This document shows, one piece after another, positions 1 through 6,063 of a stretch of DNA of 9,152 nucleotides (its first letter is position 1; every line of letters starts with the position of its first letter). The DNA comes from Merdimonas faecigallinarum (lineage in GTDB: Bacteria; Bacillota; Clostridia; Lachnospirales; Lachnospiraceae). A model generated the notes under the pieces. The model searched no databases, was not told the origin of the DNA, and saw only the letters and a program-made list of their open reading frames with translations. The position numbers and the translations under genes are program-made. The stretch is taken from the NCBI GenBank assembly GCA_019119285.1, contig DWXJ01000031.1, forward strand, positions 1 to 9,152, written 5' to 3'.

Positions 1-1226
1 GCCTTGCTGTCCTGGCCGCCGATGTCCAGAATGGTCCGGATCTGCGGATTAAAATAATGCGCGCCCTTGCCGTGACAGCTGATCTCCGTCACATTTTCAT
101 CGGCAAAAGGAATGCTGACCCGGCCGTATCCAGTGGATACGATCCAGGAAATATCCTCTCTGGAAAGTCCTGCCTTCTCCAGCACATCCTCTAATACCTT
201 CTCTGCGCTTTCCCCGGATTTGGCTCCGGTGCGGACTACAGAAAATGCCTTCATTTTCCGGTCCTGATCCATGATCACCGCATTGGTGGACGTAGATCCG
301 CTGTCAATTCCAAGTACGTACATCCTGTTCTTTCCCTCCATTTTTTTCGCTGGTTTTCTTTCTTTTTTCTGCATATTTTCTTTCTGTAAGGATTCCAGAA
401 ATGCCTCGATCCTTGTCAGGATCTGCCCGTAACTCTGCTTTGTATAATCCGTCTCCAGAAGTAGCAGGGGCTTTTTCAGCCACTCTTTCAGCCAGGCATA
501 TTCATAAGCATAATTGTCGCAGAACTGGACAGTGTGGTAAATGATCCCGTCCACGCTGTCTGCGTACCGCCGGATCAGTTCGTCCCGGTTGGCCGCCTGC
601 TCCATCCGCATACAGGGGAACTGGCTAAGGAGTCCTCTGGCGTATTCTTTCAAGGGCTCTTTCTCATCCCAGAACAGCCTTCTGCCCACCCCGGTACAGG
701 TCAGGTCAAAGGCCACGTTGGCGCCCCGCTGTTCCAGAATCTTTCCAATATTTTCATTGGCCCGGGCGCCCAGGATTCCGATGTTTAACGAACGGTCCTT
801 CACTCCGTTCTGCTGTGGTTCTTCTTTCCCCTTCAAATATTCCAGAAACACCTTTTCATCAAACGATTTCCCGGAAAATTCTTCATAAGCCCGGATCATG
901 GCGCGGATCCTCTGCTCATAGAGGTCAACGCCAACTTCTTTCACCAGCCTTGGCGTGTCCAGCATATAGATAAATTTATCCGGAAATTCTTCTTTCAGCA
1001 CATCATACAGCCGCCGGATACTGTCGCAGCAGGTGGTAAGAATGATCCCTTCATAATCCTTCTCCATCACCGTCTCCAGCACACCTTTGGCAAAGCTGCA
1101 GACATTCGGGTGCATCCGGATCTCTGCCTGGCTAAAATTCGTCACATCCGGCTCGATCCGCTCCATCTTTGCCCCCATGGATTCCAGCACCTCAATGGGA
1201 GCGTATTTACAGATATATCCGATCAT
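1..1226 (-). CDS. Fused 2-hydroxyacyl-CoA dehydratase-family subunit and acyl-CoA dehydratase activase (C-terminus cut by window edge)
   Basis: One uninterrupted frame encodes 408 complete residues with no stop before position 1. Residues 1-282 are an HGD-D/BcrBC/FldBC-type domain: the N-terminal ICKYAPIEVLESMGA, C43 in HPNVCSFAK, TTCCDS with C66/C67, HTVQFCD with C236, and TRIEAFLE before residue 280. A Lys-rich linker spans 283-301. From Met302 an activase (HgdC/BadF ATPase, ASKHA fold) begins, with the phosphate loop GIDSGSTSTNA (306-316), STGYGR and DIGGQDSK at the edge. The activase's [4Fe-4S]-ligand cysteines would lie outside the window. In this family the activase couples ATP hydrolysis to low-potential electron transfer into the dehydratase. 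The start ATG at 1226 overlaps the upstream stop by 4 nt (ATGA) behind a GGAGGAGGAG sequence, which indicates translational coupling. Substrate is unknown; a double-cubane reductase is an alternative to a dehydratase. The in-frame fusion was checked codon by codon (903 nt from 1226 to 323). Confidence 0.88.
   Translation of the reverse strand, partial: MIGYICKYAPIEVLESMGAKMERIEPDVTNFSQAEIRMHPNVCSFAKGVLETVMEKDYEGIILTTCCDSIRRLYDVLKEEFPDKFIYMLDTPRLVKEVGVDLYEQRIRAMIRAYEEFSGKSFDEKVFLEYLKGKEEPQQNGVKDRSLNIGILGARANENIGKILEQRGANVAFDLTCTGVGRRLFWDEKEPLKEYARGLLSQFPCMRMEQAANRDELIRRYADSVDGIIYHTVQFCDNYAYEYAWLKEWLKKPLLLLETDYTKQSYGQILTRIEAFLESLQKENMQKKERKPAKKMEGKNRMYVLGIDSGSTSTNAVIMDQDRKMKAFSVVRTGAKSGESAEKVLEDVLEKAGLSREDISWIVSTGYGRVSIPFADENVTEISCHGKGAHYFNPQIRTILDIGGQDSK
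334..339 (-). promoter_or_regulatory. Internal ribosome binding site before the activase domain
   Basis: On the minus strand GGAGGG lies 10 nt before an in-frame ATG (321-323) that begins exactly where a normal stand-alone activase would begin (MYVLGIDSGS). The site looks like a retained Shine-Dalgarno from an ancestral two-gene arrangement. It could allow the activase to be made separately as well as within the fusion. Whether it is used cannot be told from sequence. Confidence 0.45.
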
Positions 1227-2509
1227 CGCGTCTCCTCCTCCACATCTAACATTTCCAGAAATGCCTCCAGCCTGGTCTTGATCTGTCCGTCGTGGCTGTT
1301 GCGCTTATCAATGCCGTCGCCGTCCAGGATCAGCATGGGGATCCCCTTTTTCTGCATTTCCTCTTTTAACAGGATACTGCCGCCAGAAGACTGCTTGCAG
1401 CCCCAGTGACAGAACTGGATCACTGCGTCCGGATGCAGGGTATCGCATAACTTGCCGATCATGGACGCCCGGTGGGAATAGGATCCATTGTAAATGTTGT
1501 GGATGATCTTCCGGGCCAGCGAGTGAAAGGGCCGCTCCGGGTCCATCTTCTCTGCCGAGTCCAGAATGATATCGCTGGCAATGATCTGGTAATTCTGATT
1601 GGTGTTAAAACATTTCTGCAGACTTTCCTGATAAAACGGAAGCAAATGTACCCAAAGGATCTTCTTTCCTTCGAATTTCGGATAAGTCTGGATATCCTCA
1701 TTCATAAACCGGATCAGATCCAGGAATTCCTGTGTACCGATAAGTAAATGCATGCCCATCATCATATATAGATGACTAATCAGTTCCCCCGGATAATAAT
1801 GCTCGCTCTGAAGACGGAAAAACTCTACCAGCTCTTTGCGGGTCTCATTTTCAATCCGCAGCGATTCCTTCAGCTTCTCTTCGTCAAATCTGACGGCAAA
1901 CCGTTCCTCCAGTTCATGCGCGAAGTCACGCAGCTGCTCTGCCAGATATTCCACAGACGCTCCGTCATCTCCATAGGGCACGTCCAGAAATGTAAAAGGC
2001 ACGCCCTTTTTCTTCTCCAGATACCGGAAGGTATTCAGATTCCCGTCACAGGAAAGAGACGTGGTAACCGCGTAATCCGGCACCGGTACTGCGTCGCTGT
2101 CAATGGCTCCTACAAAAGTCTTGTGATAGGAGCAGAGCGTAGGCGCGATCCCTGTATTCTGCGCATAATCAATAAAATAATCTTCCAGGTGATAACCGCT
2201 CAAATAGCAGGACAGACATTCAATGGACAGCGTTTTTAATCCAAAACAGCGGATCAGTTCACAGGGCGAGAAAATATTCCCCCACACGTAGCTGTCCGGC
2301 TGGCACAGCGCGTCTGCCACAAAAGACATCATCATGGCCTCCAGCTTCTGATAACCTTTCGCCAGGTTTTTCTTTGGCAGGATCTTTGTCCGGATCTTAT
2401 TCGCCTGAAATCCCAGCAACATCTTTCCCCAGCTCTTCCTGGGATCTTCAATGGTCTGTTCTTTCACATAGTCAATGTATTTATCTACAACCCACATCGT
2501 TTCCTTCAT
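1223..2509 (-). CDS. 2-hydroxyacyl-CoA dehydratase family protein (HgdA/HgdB, FldB/FldC, BcrB/BcrC type subunit)
   Basis: A soluble iron-sulfur subunit of about 428 residues, the usual length for this superfamily. Recognisable family blocks occur in order: SPCELIRCFGLKTLSIE, TLCSYHKTFVGA, TSLSCDGNLNTF followed by PFTFLDVP, and near the C-terminus FCHWGCKQSSGGS, then PMLILDGDGID and TRLEAFLEML. The cysteines in the CSYH, SCDG and HWGC blocks are candidate [4Fe-4S] or double-cubane ligands. It probably forms the heterodimer partner of the dehydratase half of the next gene, with which it overlaps by 4 nt. The start is uncertain. TTG at 2518 gives the longest frame, but ATG at 2509 and ATG at 2497 (AAGGA just upstream) are also in frame; 2509 was chosen as the first ATG. 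The gene lies 90 nt downstream of the DUF3842 gene in the same operon. The substrate (2-hydroxyacyl-CoA, or a small molecule as in double-cubane reductases) is not readable. Confidence 0.9.
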   Translation of the reverse strand: MKETMWVVDKYIDYVKEQTIEDPRKSWGKMLLGFQANKIRTKILPKKNLAKGYQKLEAMMMSFVADALCQPDSYVWGNIFSPCELIRCFGLKTLSIECLSCYLSGYHLEDYFIDYAQNTGIAPTLCSYHKTFVGAIDSDAVPVPDYAVTTSLSCDGNLNTFRYLEKKKGVPFTFLDVPYGDDGASVEYLAEQLRDFAHELEERFAVRFDEEKLKESLRIENETRKELVEFFRLQSEHYYPGELISHLYMMMGMHLLIGTQEFLDLIRFMNEDIQTYPKFEGKKILWVHLLPFYQESLQKCFNTNQNYQIIASDIILDSAEKMDPERPFHSLARKIIHNIYNGSYSHRASMIGKLCDTLHPDAVIQFCHWGCKQSSGGSILLKEEMQKKGIPMLILDGDGIDKRNSHDGQIKTRLEAFLEMLDVEEETR

Positions 2510-2599
2510 CTTTTCCAATCCAAAAGGAAGTGGCCGGATCGTAAAATCCTGCCCCTTCCCTGGTATGTTTTCATAATTTTACTTTTTATAACCACTTGT

Positions 2600-2998
2600 C
2601 TATCGGCCAAGAAGCTCTACAGCCTCCCGCACCTTATCCGCCATACTGAGATCCGCGGCACCGACTACTATATTATCACACTGATTCACCGGAAGCAAGA
2701 TTCTCCTGGCCCGGCTCTGTCCCACTGCCATAGCCATAGCCGGAGTGATCTCGCCCAGCATGGAATCCGCGATCACGATCCCGACGGGCCCGATGATCAC
2801 GTCTGCTTTGCGGCATGCCACCAGCACCGCATTTTCCCCGGTGGCCGCCTGATCCGCTCCTGCCCGGAGCATAGCACCTGTAGCAGTGCTGTTGGTCCCC
2901 ACCGCCAGCACCTCCGTCTCCGGACACTTCTCTTTTACTGCACTTACCAGCTGCCGGCCCAGGCCGCCGCCCTGGCCGTCTATGATCAATACTTTCAT
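2600..2998 (-). CDS. DUF3842 family protein
   Basis: A 132-residue soluble protein with the hallmarks of DUF3842: a Rossmann-like N-terminus VLIIDGQGGGLGRQLV (residues 3-18), then GTNSTATGAMLRAGAD, ATGENA, and DVIIGPVGI followed by MLGEITPAMA. The Gly-rich loop after the first beta-strand suggests nucleotide or dinucleotide binding, but no function has been established for the family as far as I know. The ATG at 2998 has GAAGGAAAG as ribosome binding site and lies 40 nt inside the promoter at 3038-3066. It is the first gene of the dehydratase operon, with an 80-90 nt gap to the next gene and no clear terminator between. The operon position suggests a role linked to the dehydratase/activase system; this is inference from context only. 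Confidence 0.88.
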   Translation of the reverse strand: MKVLIIDGQGGGLGRQLVSAVKEKCPETEVLAVGTNSTATGAMLRAGADQAATGENAVLVACRKADVIIGPVGIVIADSMLGEITPAMAMAVGQSRARRILLPVNQCDNIVVGAADLSMADKVREAVELLGR

Positions 2999-3037
2999 TT
3001 CTTTCCTTCACCAGACTTTCTGTTCCAAACTGCATTT

Positions 3038-3066
3038 ATTTTACTACGCAGACGTCTTCTCCGCAA
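3038..3066 (-). promoter_or_regulatory. Sigma-A promoter of the DUF3842-dehydratase operon
   Basis: On the minus strand a -35 TTGCGG (3061-3066) and a -10 TAAAAT (3038-3043) are separated by exactly 17 nt, about 40 nt upstream of the DUF3842 ATG. It faces away from the ABC transporter promoter at 3108-3138, so this is a divergent control region. Confidence 0.6.
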
Positions 3067-3107
3067 CAGAAACCCCTGTTTTTTCACAGATTTTCCCGTG
3101 CAAACGG

Positions 3108-3138
3108 TTGACCTTTCCCCATACCCCGGTGTTATAAT
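3108..3138 (+). promoter_or_regulatory. Sigma-A promoter of the ABC transporter gene
   Basis: A -35 TTGACC (3108-3113) and a perfect -10 TATAAT (3133-3138) with a 19-nt spacer. Transcription would start near 3145, which excludes the in-frame GTG at 3142 as translation start and supports ATG 3178. Confidence 0.65.
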
Positions 3139-3177
3139 AAGGTGCTAAACATATTTCAGAGAGGAAGTTATGGTATC

Positions 3178-4923
3178 ATGCATACTTTAAAGCGATTTAT
3201 CCAATATTACCGGCCATATAAGACCATATTTTTCCTGGATCTTCTGTGCGCCACTTTCATCAGTATCGTGGATCTTCTGTATCCGCAGTTCCTGCGCGGC
3301 GCCATCAACGGGCTCTTTACAGAGAGCACGGACAAGATCCTGGCGGCCCTTGTCCCGATCGGCATCGGCCTCTTTCTTATGTATGTGCTCCAGAGCCTGT
3401 GTAAATATTATGTCAGCTATCAGGGCCATATGATGGGCGCCTACATGGAGCGGGATATGCGGTCCCGGCTTTTTGACCACTACGAGAAGTTATCCTTCTC
3501 CTACTATAACCAGAACAATTCCGGACAGATGATGAGCAAACTGGTCTCCGACCTCTTCGACATCGCCGAATTCGCTCACCACGGCCCGGAAAACCTGTTC
3601 ATTTCCCTGATCAAGATCATCGGATCCTTTATCTTCCTGTTCCTGATCAACTGGCGGCTCGCCATCCCTCTGTCCGTCCTGGTCATCTGCATGCTGCTCT
3701 TTTCCATCAGCCAGAATAAACGGATGCAGGAGACTTTCTTTGACAACCGCCGCAAGATCGGCGACGTCAACGCCAGCCTGCAGGATACCCTGGCCGGCAT
3801 TCGTGTGGTCCAGTCTTTTGCCAACGAGGACATTGAACGGGAAAAATTTGCAAAGAGCAATCACGGATTCCTGATGTCAAAAAATGCCAACTATAAATGC
3901 ATGGGCGACTTTACAGGCGGCAACCTGTTCTTCCAGGGCATGATGTACCTGGTAACTCTGGTATACGGCGGTTATCTCATCGCCCGCGGCCAGATGGGCG
4001 TAGTAGACCTGTCTATGTATGCTCTGTACATCGGTATTTTCATCAGTCCCATCCAGATCCTGGTAGAGTTGATGGAAATGATGCAAAAAGGGCTCTCCGG
4101 TTTCCGCCGTTATCTGGACGTTATGGATACCGAGATTGAGATCAAAGACGCCCCGGATGCAAAGCCTCTGAAGGATATCAAAGGAAATGTAACCTATGAA
4201 AATGTATCTTTCCACTATCCGGACGACGACGCGCCGGTCCTGGAGCACGTATCTTTCGACATCCCGGCCGGACGTTCCATCGCCCTGGTAGGGCCTTCCG
4301 GTTCCGGTAAGACCACCATCTGCAACCTGCTGCCAAGGTTCTATGATGTCACAGGCGGACGGGTTCTGATCGACGGAAAAGATGTGCGGGGACTGACCCT
4401 TTCTTCCATCAGAAACCAGATCGGAATCGTTCAGCAGGATGTCTATCTCTTCTGCGGAACCATCCGGGACAACATCGCCTATGGCAAGCCCGGCGCTCCT
4501 ATGGAAGAAATTATAGATGCAGCGAAAAAGGCAAATATCCATGACTTTATCGTAAGTCTGCCCGACGGCTACGACACATATGTAGGCGAGCGGGGTACCC
4601 GGCTTTCCGGCGGACAGAAACAGCGGATCTCGATCGCCAGAGTCTTTTTAAAGAATCCGCCGATCCTGATCCTGGACGAGGCTACCAGCGCCCTGGATAA
4701 CGAAAGTGAACGCTGGATCCAGAAGAGTCTGGACACCCTCTCCCACAACCGTACCACCATCACGATTGCCCACCGGCTGTCCACCATTCAGAATGCGGAC
4801 GAAATTCTGGTGGTAGCAGACAACGCAATCGCCGAGCGGGGCACACACGAAGAGCTGTTAAAGCTTGGAGGGATCTATGCACATTACTACCAGATGCCTT
4901 CCGCCGGAATCTCCGCCAATTAA
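3178..4923 (+). CDS. ABC transporter, permease and ATP-binding half-transporter (exporter type)
   Basis: A 581-residue fused membrane plus ATPase subunit, the normal length of an MsbA/BmrA/LmrA-like exporter that works as a dimer. Residues about 15-300 form the six-helix type I exporter domain; the coupling region carries DTLAGIRVVQSFANE. The nucleotide-binding domain follows from about 335: Walker A GPSGSGKTT (372-380, Lys378), Q-loop VQQD (Gln420), signature LSGGQKQR (476-483), Walker B ILILDE with Asp500 and catalytic Glu501, D-loop SALD, and switch His532 in AHRLSTI. All catalytic residues are intact. The ATG at 3178 has GAGGAAG 10 nt upstream. It sits alone between its own promoter and terminator with no partner half-transporter, so a homodimer is likely. 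Substrate (drug, lipid or peptide) cannot be inferred. Confidence 0.95.
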   Translation: MHTLKRFIQYYRPYKTIFFLDLLCATFISIVDLLYPQFLRGAINGLFTESTDKILAALVPIGIGLFLMYVLQSLCKYYVSYQGHMMGAYMERDMRSRLFDHYEKLSFSYYNQNNSGQMMSKLVSDLFDIAEFAHHGPENLFISLIKIIGSFIFLFLINWRLAIPLSVLVICMLLFSISQNKRMQETFFDNRRKIGDVNASLQDTLAGIRVVQSFANEDIEREKFAKSNHGFLMSKNANYKCMGDFTGGNLFFQGMMYLVTLVYGGYLIARGQMGVVDLSMYALYIGIFISPIQILVELMEMMQKGLSGFRRYLDVMDTEIEIKDAPDAKPLKDIKGNVTYENVSFHYPDDDAPVLEHVSFDIPAGRSIALVGPSGSGKTTICNLLPRFYDVTGGRVLIDGKDVRGLTLSSIRNQIGIVQQDVYLFCGTIRDNIAYGKPGAPMEEIIDAAKKANIHDFIVSLPDGYDTYVGERGTRLSGGQKQRISIARVFLKNPPILILDEATSALDNESERWIQKSLDTLSHNRTTITIAHRLSTIQNADEILVVADNAIAERGTHEELLKLGGIYAHYYQMPSAGISAN

Positions 4924-4943
4924 ATATAGCATTTGAACTCACA

Positions 4944-4990
4944 AGGCGGAGGACTATCCTGGTCTTCCGCCTCTTTCTTTCTCTTTCGTA
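4944..4990 (+). terminator. Rho-independent terminator of the ABC transporter gene
   Basis: AGGCGGAGGAC (4944-4954) pairs with GTCTTCCGCCT (4962-4972), an 11-bp stem with one G-U pair and a 7-nt loop. A pyrimidine tract CTTTCTTTCTCTTTC follows. It lies 20 nt after the stop codon. The opposite strand has the stem but no good U-tract, so it would terminate the convergent Uma2 gene only weakly. Confidence 0.7.
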
Positions 4991-4998
4991 TCTTCTTT

Positions 4999-5850
4999 TT
5001 ATGCTTCCTTCCACAGCCGCTCCAGGATCCCCGGAAAATCTACCTCCAGACTGCCGTCATAGATTCTGACAGGCACTCTGTCCCGGAAGGAATACATGGT
5101 GATCTCCGGCACGTCATCGCCCTCAAACCAGTAGCAGACAATCTTTTCCCTCTTCCGGTCCACGATCCAGTATTCCCGGACTCCGGCATTCATATATTTC
5201 TGCATCTTGACCCCGTAATCCCTTTTTCTGCTGGAGTCCGACACGATCTCAATACAGAAATCCGGCGCGCCATAGATCCCTTTTCTTGTGATTCTTTCAT
5301 TCTGGCAGATCAGTGCGATATCCGGCTGCACCATGGTCCGGTTGTCACAGTCAAGCTGTACGTCCAGAGGCGACGGGAGCACCCGGCAGGGACCCTTATG
5401 TTTATGAATGTACAGTTTTATCTCAAACAAAAGCTCCGTGACAAGTTCCTGGTGTGTAAAAGTGGGCGCTTCCAGAAATATCAGCTCTCCATCGATCAGT
5501 TCTGCCCTCACATCCTCCGGCAGCTTCCGGTAATCCTCCACCGTATACTCGCCCTGTCTTTTCGTAAGATAGGGAGTCACTGCTTCCCGGACTACGTCCG
5601 GAGGATTTCCATAGGCCATGTCCCAGGATCCCCCCGGCCCCTTCCGGCTCTCCTCTGCGCCTCCCGTCTCTGATCCTCCTGCTCCATACAGAACTCTTTC
5701 AAGCGCCTGCCAGGTCGCATAACGGGGCGATCTTGTCTCTCCGCTTAAGATCTTATTGATCGTTCCCACCGGCACCCCTGACAGCCGGGAAAGCTGCTCT
5801 GTAGTCATGCCTAATTCTTTTTTTCTCTCACTTAGTTTTTCGTACAGCAT
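4999..5850 (-). CDS. XRE-type helix-turn-helix fused to a Uma2-family (DUF820, PD-(D/E)XK-like) domain
   Basis: A 283-residue protein with two parts. Residues 1-55 are a Cro/C1-type DNA-binding domain (LSERKKELGMTTEQLSRLSG, then VPVGTINKILSGE). A Gly/Ser/Glu-rich linker runs about 56-76. From about 100 to the end is a Uma2 domain: YTVEDYRKLP, ELIDGE, HQELV, QPDIAL (Asp177), IEIVSDSS (Glu201), D211 with K215, and GVREYWIVD. The acidic residues and lysine fit the PD-(D/E)XK nuclease-like core, so a catalytic site may be retained; Uma2 function is poorly established. The start ATG 5850 has AGGGGGG upstream. The longer in-frame starts (TTG 5901, ATG 5877) lie inside the promoter and are rejected. 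It is monocistronic and converges on the ABC transporter gene. No toxin or antitoxin partner is visible. Cytoplasmic; possibly a self-regulating DNA-binding protein. Confidence 0.87.
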   Translation of the reverse strand: MLYEKLSERKKELGMTTEQLSRLSGVPVGTINKILSGETRSPRYATWQALERVLYGAGGSETGGAEESRKGPGGSWDMAYGNPPDVVREAVTPYLTKRQGEYTVEDYRKLPEDVRAELIDGELIFLEAPTFTHQELVTELLFEIKLYIHKHKGPCRVLPSPLDVQLDCDNRTMVQPDIALICQNERITRKGIYGAPDFCIEIVSDSSRKRDYGVKMQKYMNAGVREYWIVDRKREKIVCYWFEGDDVPEITMYSFRDRVPVRIYDGSLEVDFPGILERLWKEA

Positions 5851-5872
5851 CCAAATCCCCCCTTTTTTTATT

Positions 5873-5901
5873 ATCATACCTCCTATGCATTCATGCGTCA
5901 A
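5873..5901 (-). promoter_or_regulatory. Sigma-A promoter of the HTH-Uma2 gene with inverted repeat in the spacer
   Basis: On the minus strand a -35 TTGACG (5896-5901), a 17-nt spacer and a -10 TATGAT (5873-5878). Transcription would start near 5866, giving a leader of roughly 16 nt that carries only the AGGGGGG site. An inverted repeat GCAT-TC-ATGC (5887-5896) sits in the spacer and touches the -35; it is a candidate operator for the HTH protein itself. Confidence 0.65.
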
Positions 5902-5983
5902 CCATTTTCGGAATTTATTACCCGTTTTATCCGTTTTTGAGTATTTTCATCATCTCCGCTATATATAGATTTTCTCTATATGC

Positions 5984-6029
5984 AAAAAAAGATCTGCCGT
6001 GCACAGGTCATCCTCTACACAGCAGATCT
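5984..6029 (-). terminator. Rho-independent terminator of brnQ
   Basis: On the minus strand AGATCTGCTGTG pairs with CACGGCAGATCT (plus-strand arms 6018-6029 and 5990-6001), a 12-bp stem with one G-U pair, followed by seven T (5984-5990). It lies 35 nt after the brnQ stop. The rest of the 5902-6063 gap holds an AT-rich small hairpin (ATATAGA/TCTATAT, 5963-5981) and nothing else I can support. Confidence 0.8.
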
Positions 6030-6063
6030 CTCATCCGTTTTCCCTTTATGAAATTTTTATCAA

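Noticed and set aside
534..888. Plus-strand frames of 84 and 115 codons
   Set aside because: Both are antisense to the fused dehydratase-activase gene, overlap each other and have no recognisable domain.
1772..2239. A 155-codon plus-strand frame opposite the dehydratase subunit
   Set aside because: It is antisense to conserved dehydratase blocks and its composition is that of a shadow frame.
2519..2599. Possible attenuator or separate promoter between the DUF3842 and dehydratase genes
   Set aside because: GGAT/ATCC and AAGTGG/CCACTT can pair, but the stems are short or far apart with no U-tract. No -35/-10 pair has acceptable spacing.
3142..3177. GTG at 3142 as start of the ABC transporter
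   Set aside because: It lies immediately after the -10 box, at or before the expected transcript start. ATG 3178 has a good ribosome binding site and matches the family N-terminus.
3877..4542. A 221-codon open frame on the minus strand inside the ABC transporter gene
   Set aside because: It is antisense to a fully conserved ATPase/membrane protein, shows no family motifs and has no promoter or good ribosome binding site of its own.
4933..5673. A 246-codon open frame on the plus strand opposite the HTH-Uma2 gene
   Set aside because: Its start lies just upstream of the ABC terminator hairpin, which it spans. Its residues are the mirror of a recognisable Uma2 domain and carry no motif.
5851..5901. 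TTG 5901 or ATG 5877 as start of the HTH-Uma2 gene
   Set aside because: These codons are within the -35 to -10 region of a well-formed promoter, and ATG 5850 begins the conserved HTH behind AGGGGGG. The AGGAGG at 5879-5884 is only 1 nt from ATG 5877, too close to serve it.
5961..5981. Small AT hairpin ATATAGA/TCTATAT as a regulatory element
   Set aside because: It is a weak all-AT-type stem just downstream of a strong terminator. It is noted but no role can be supported.
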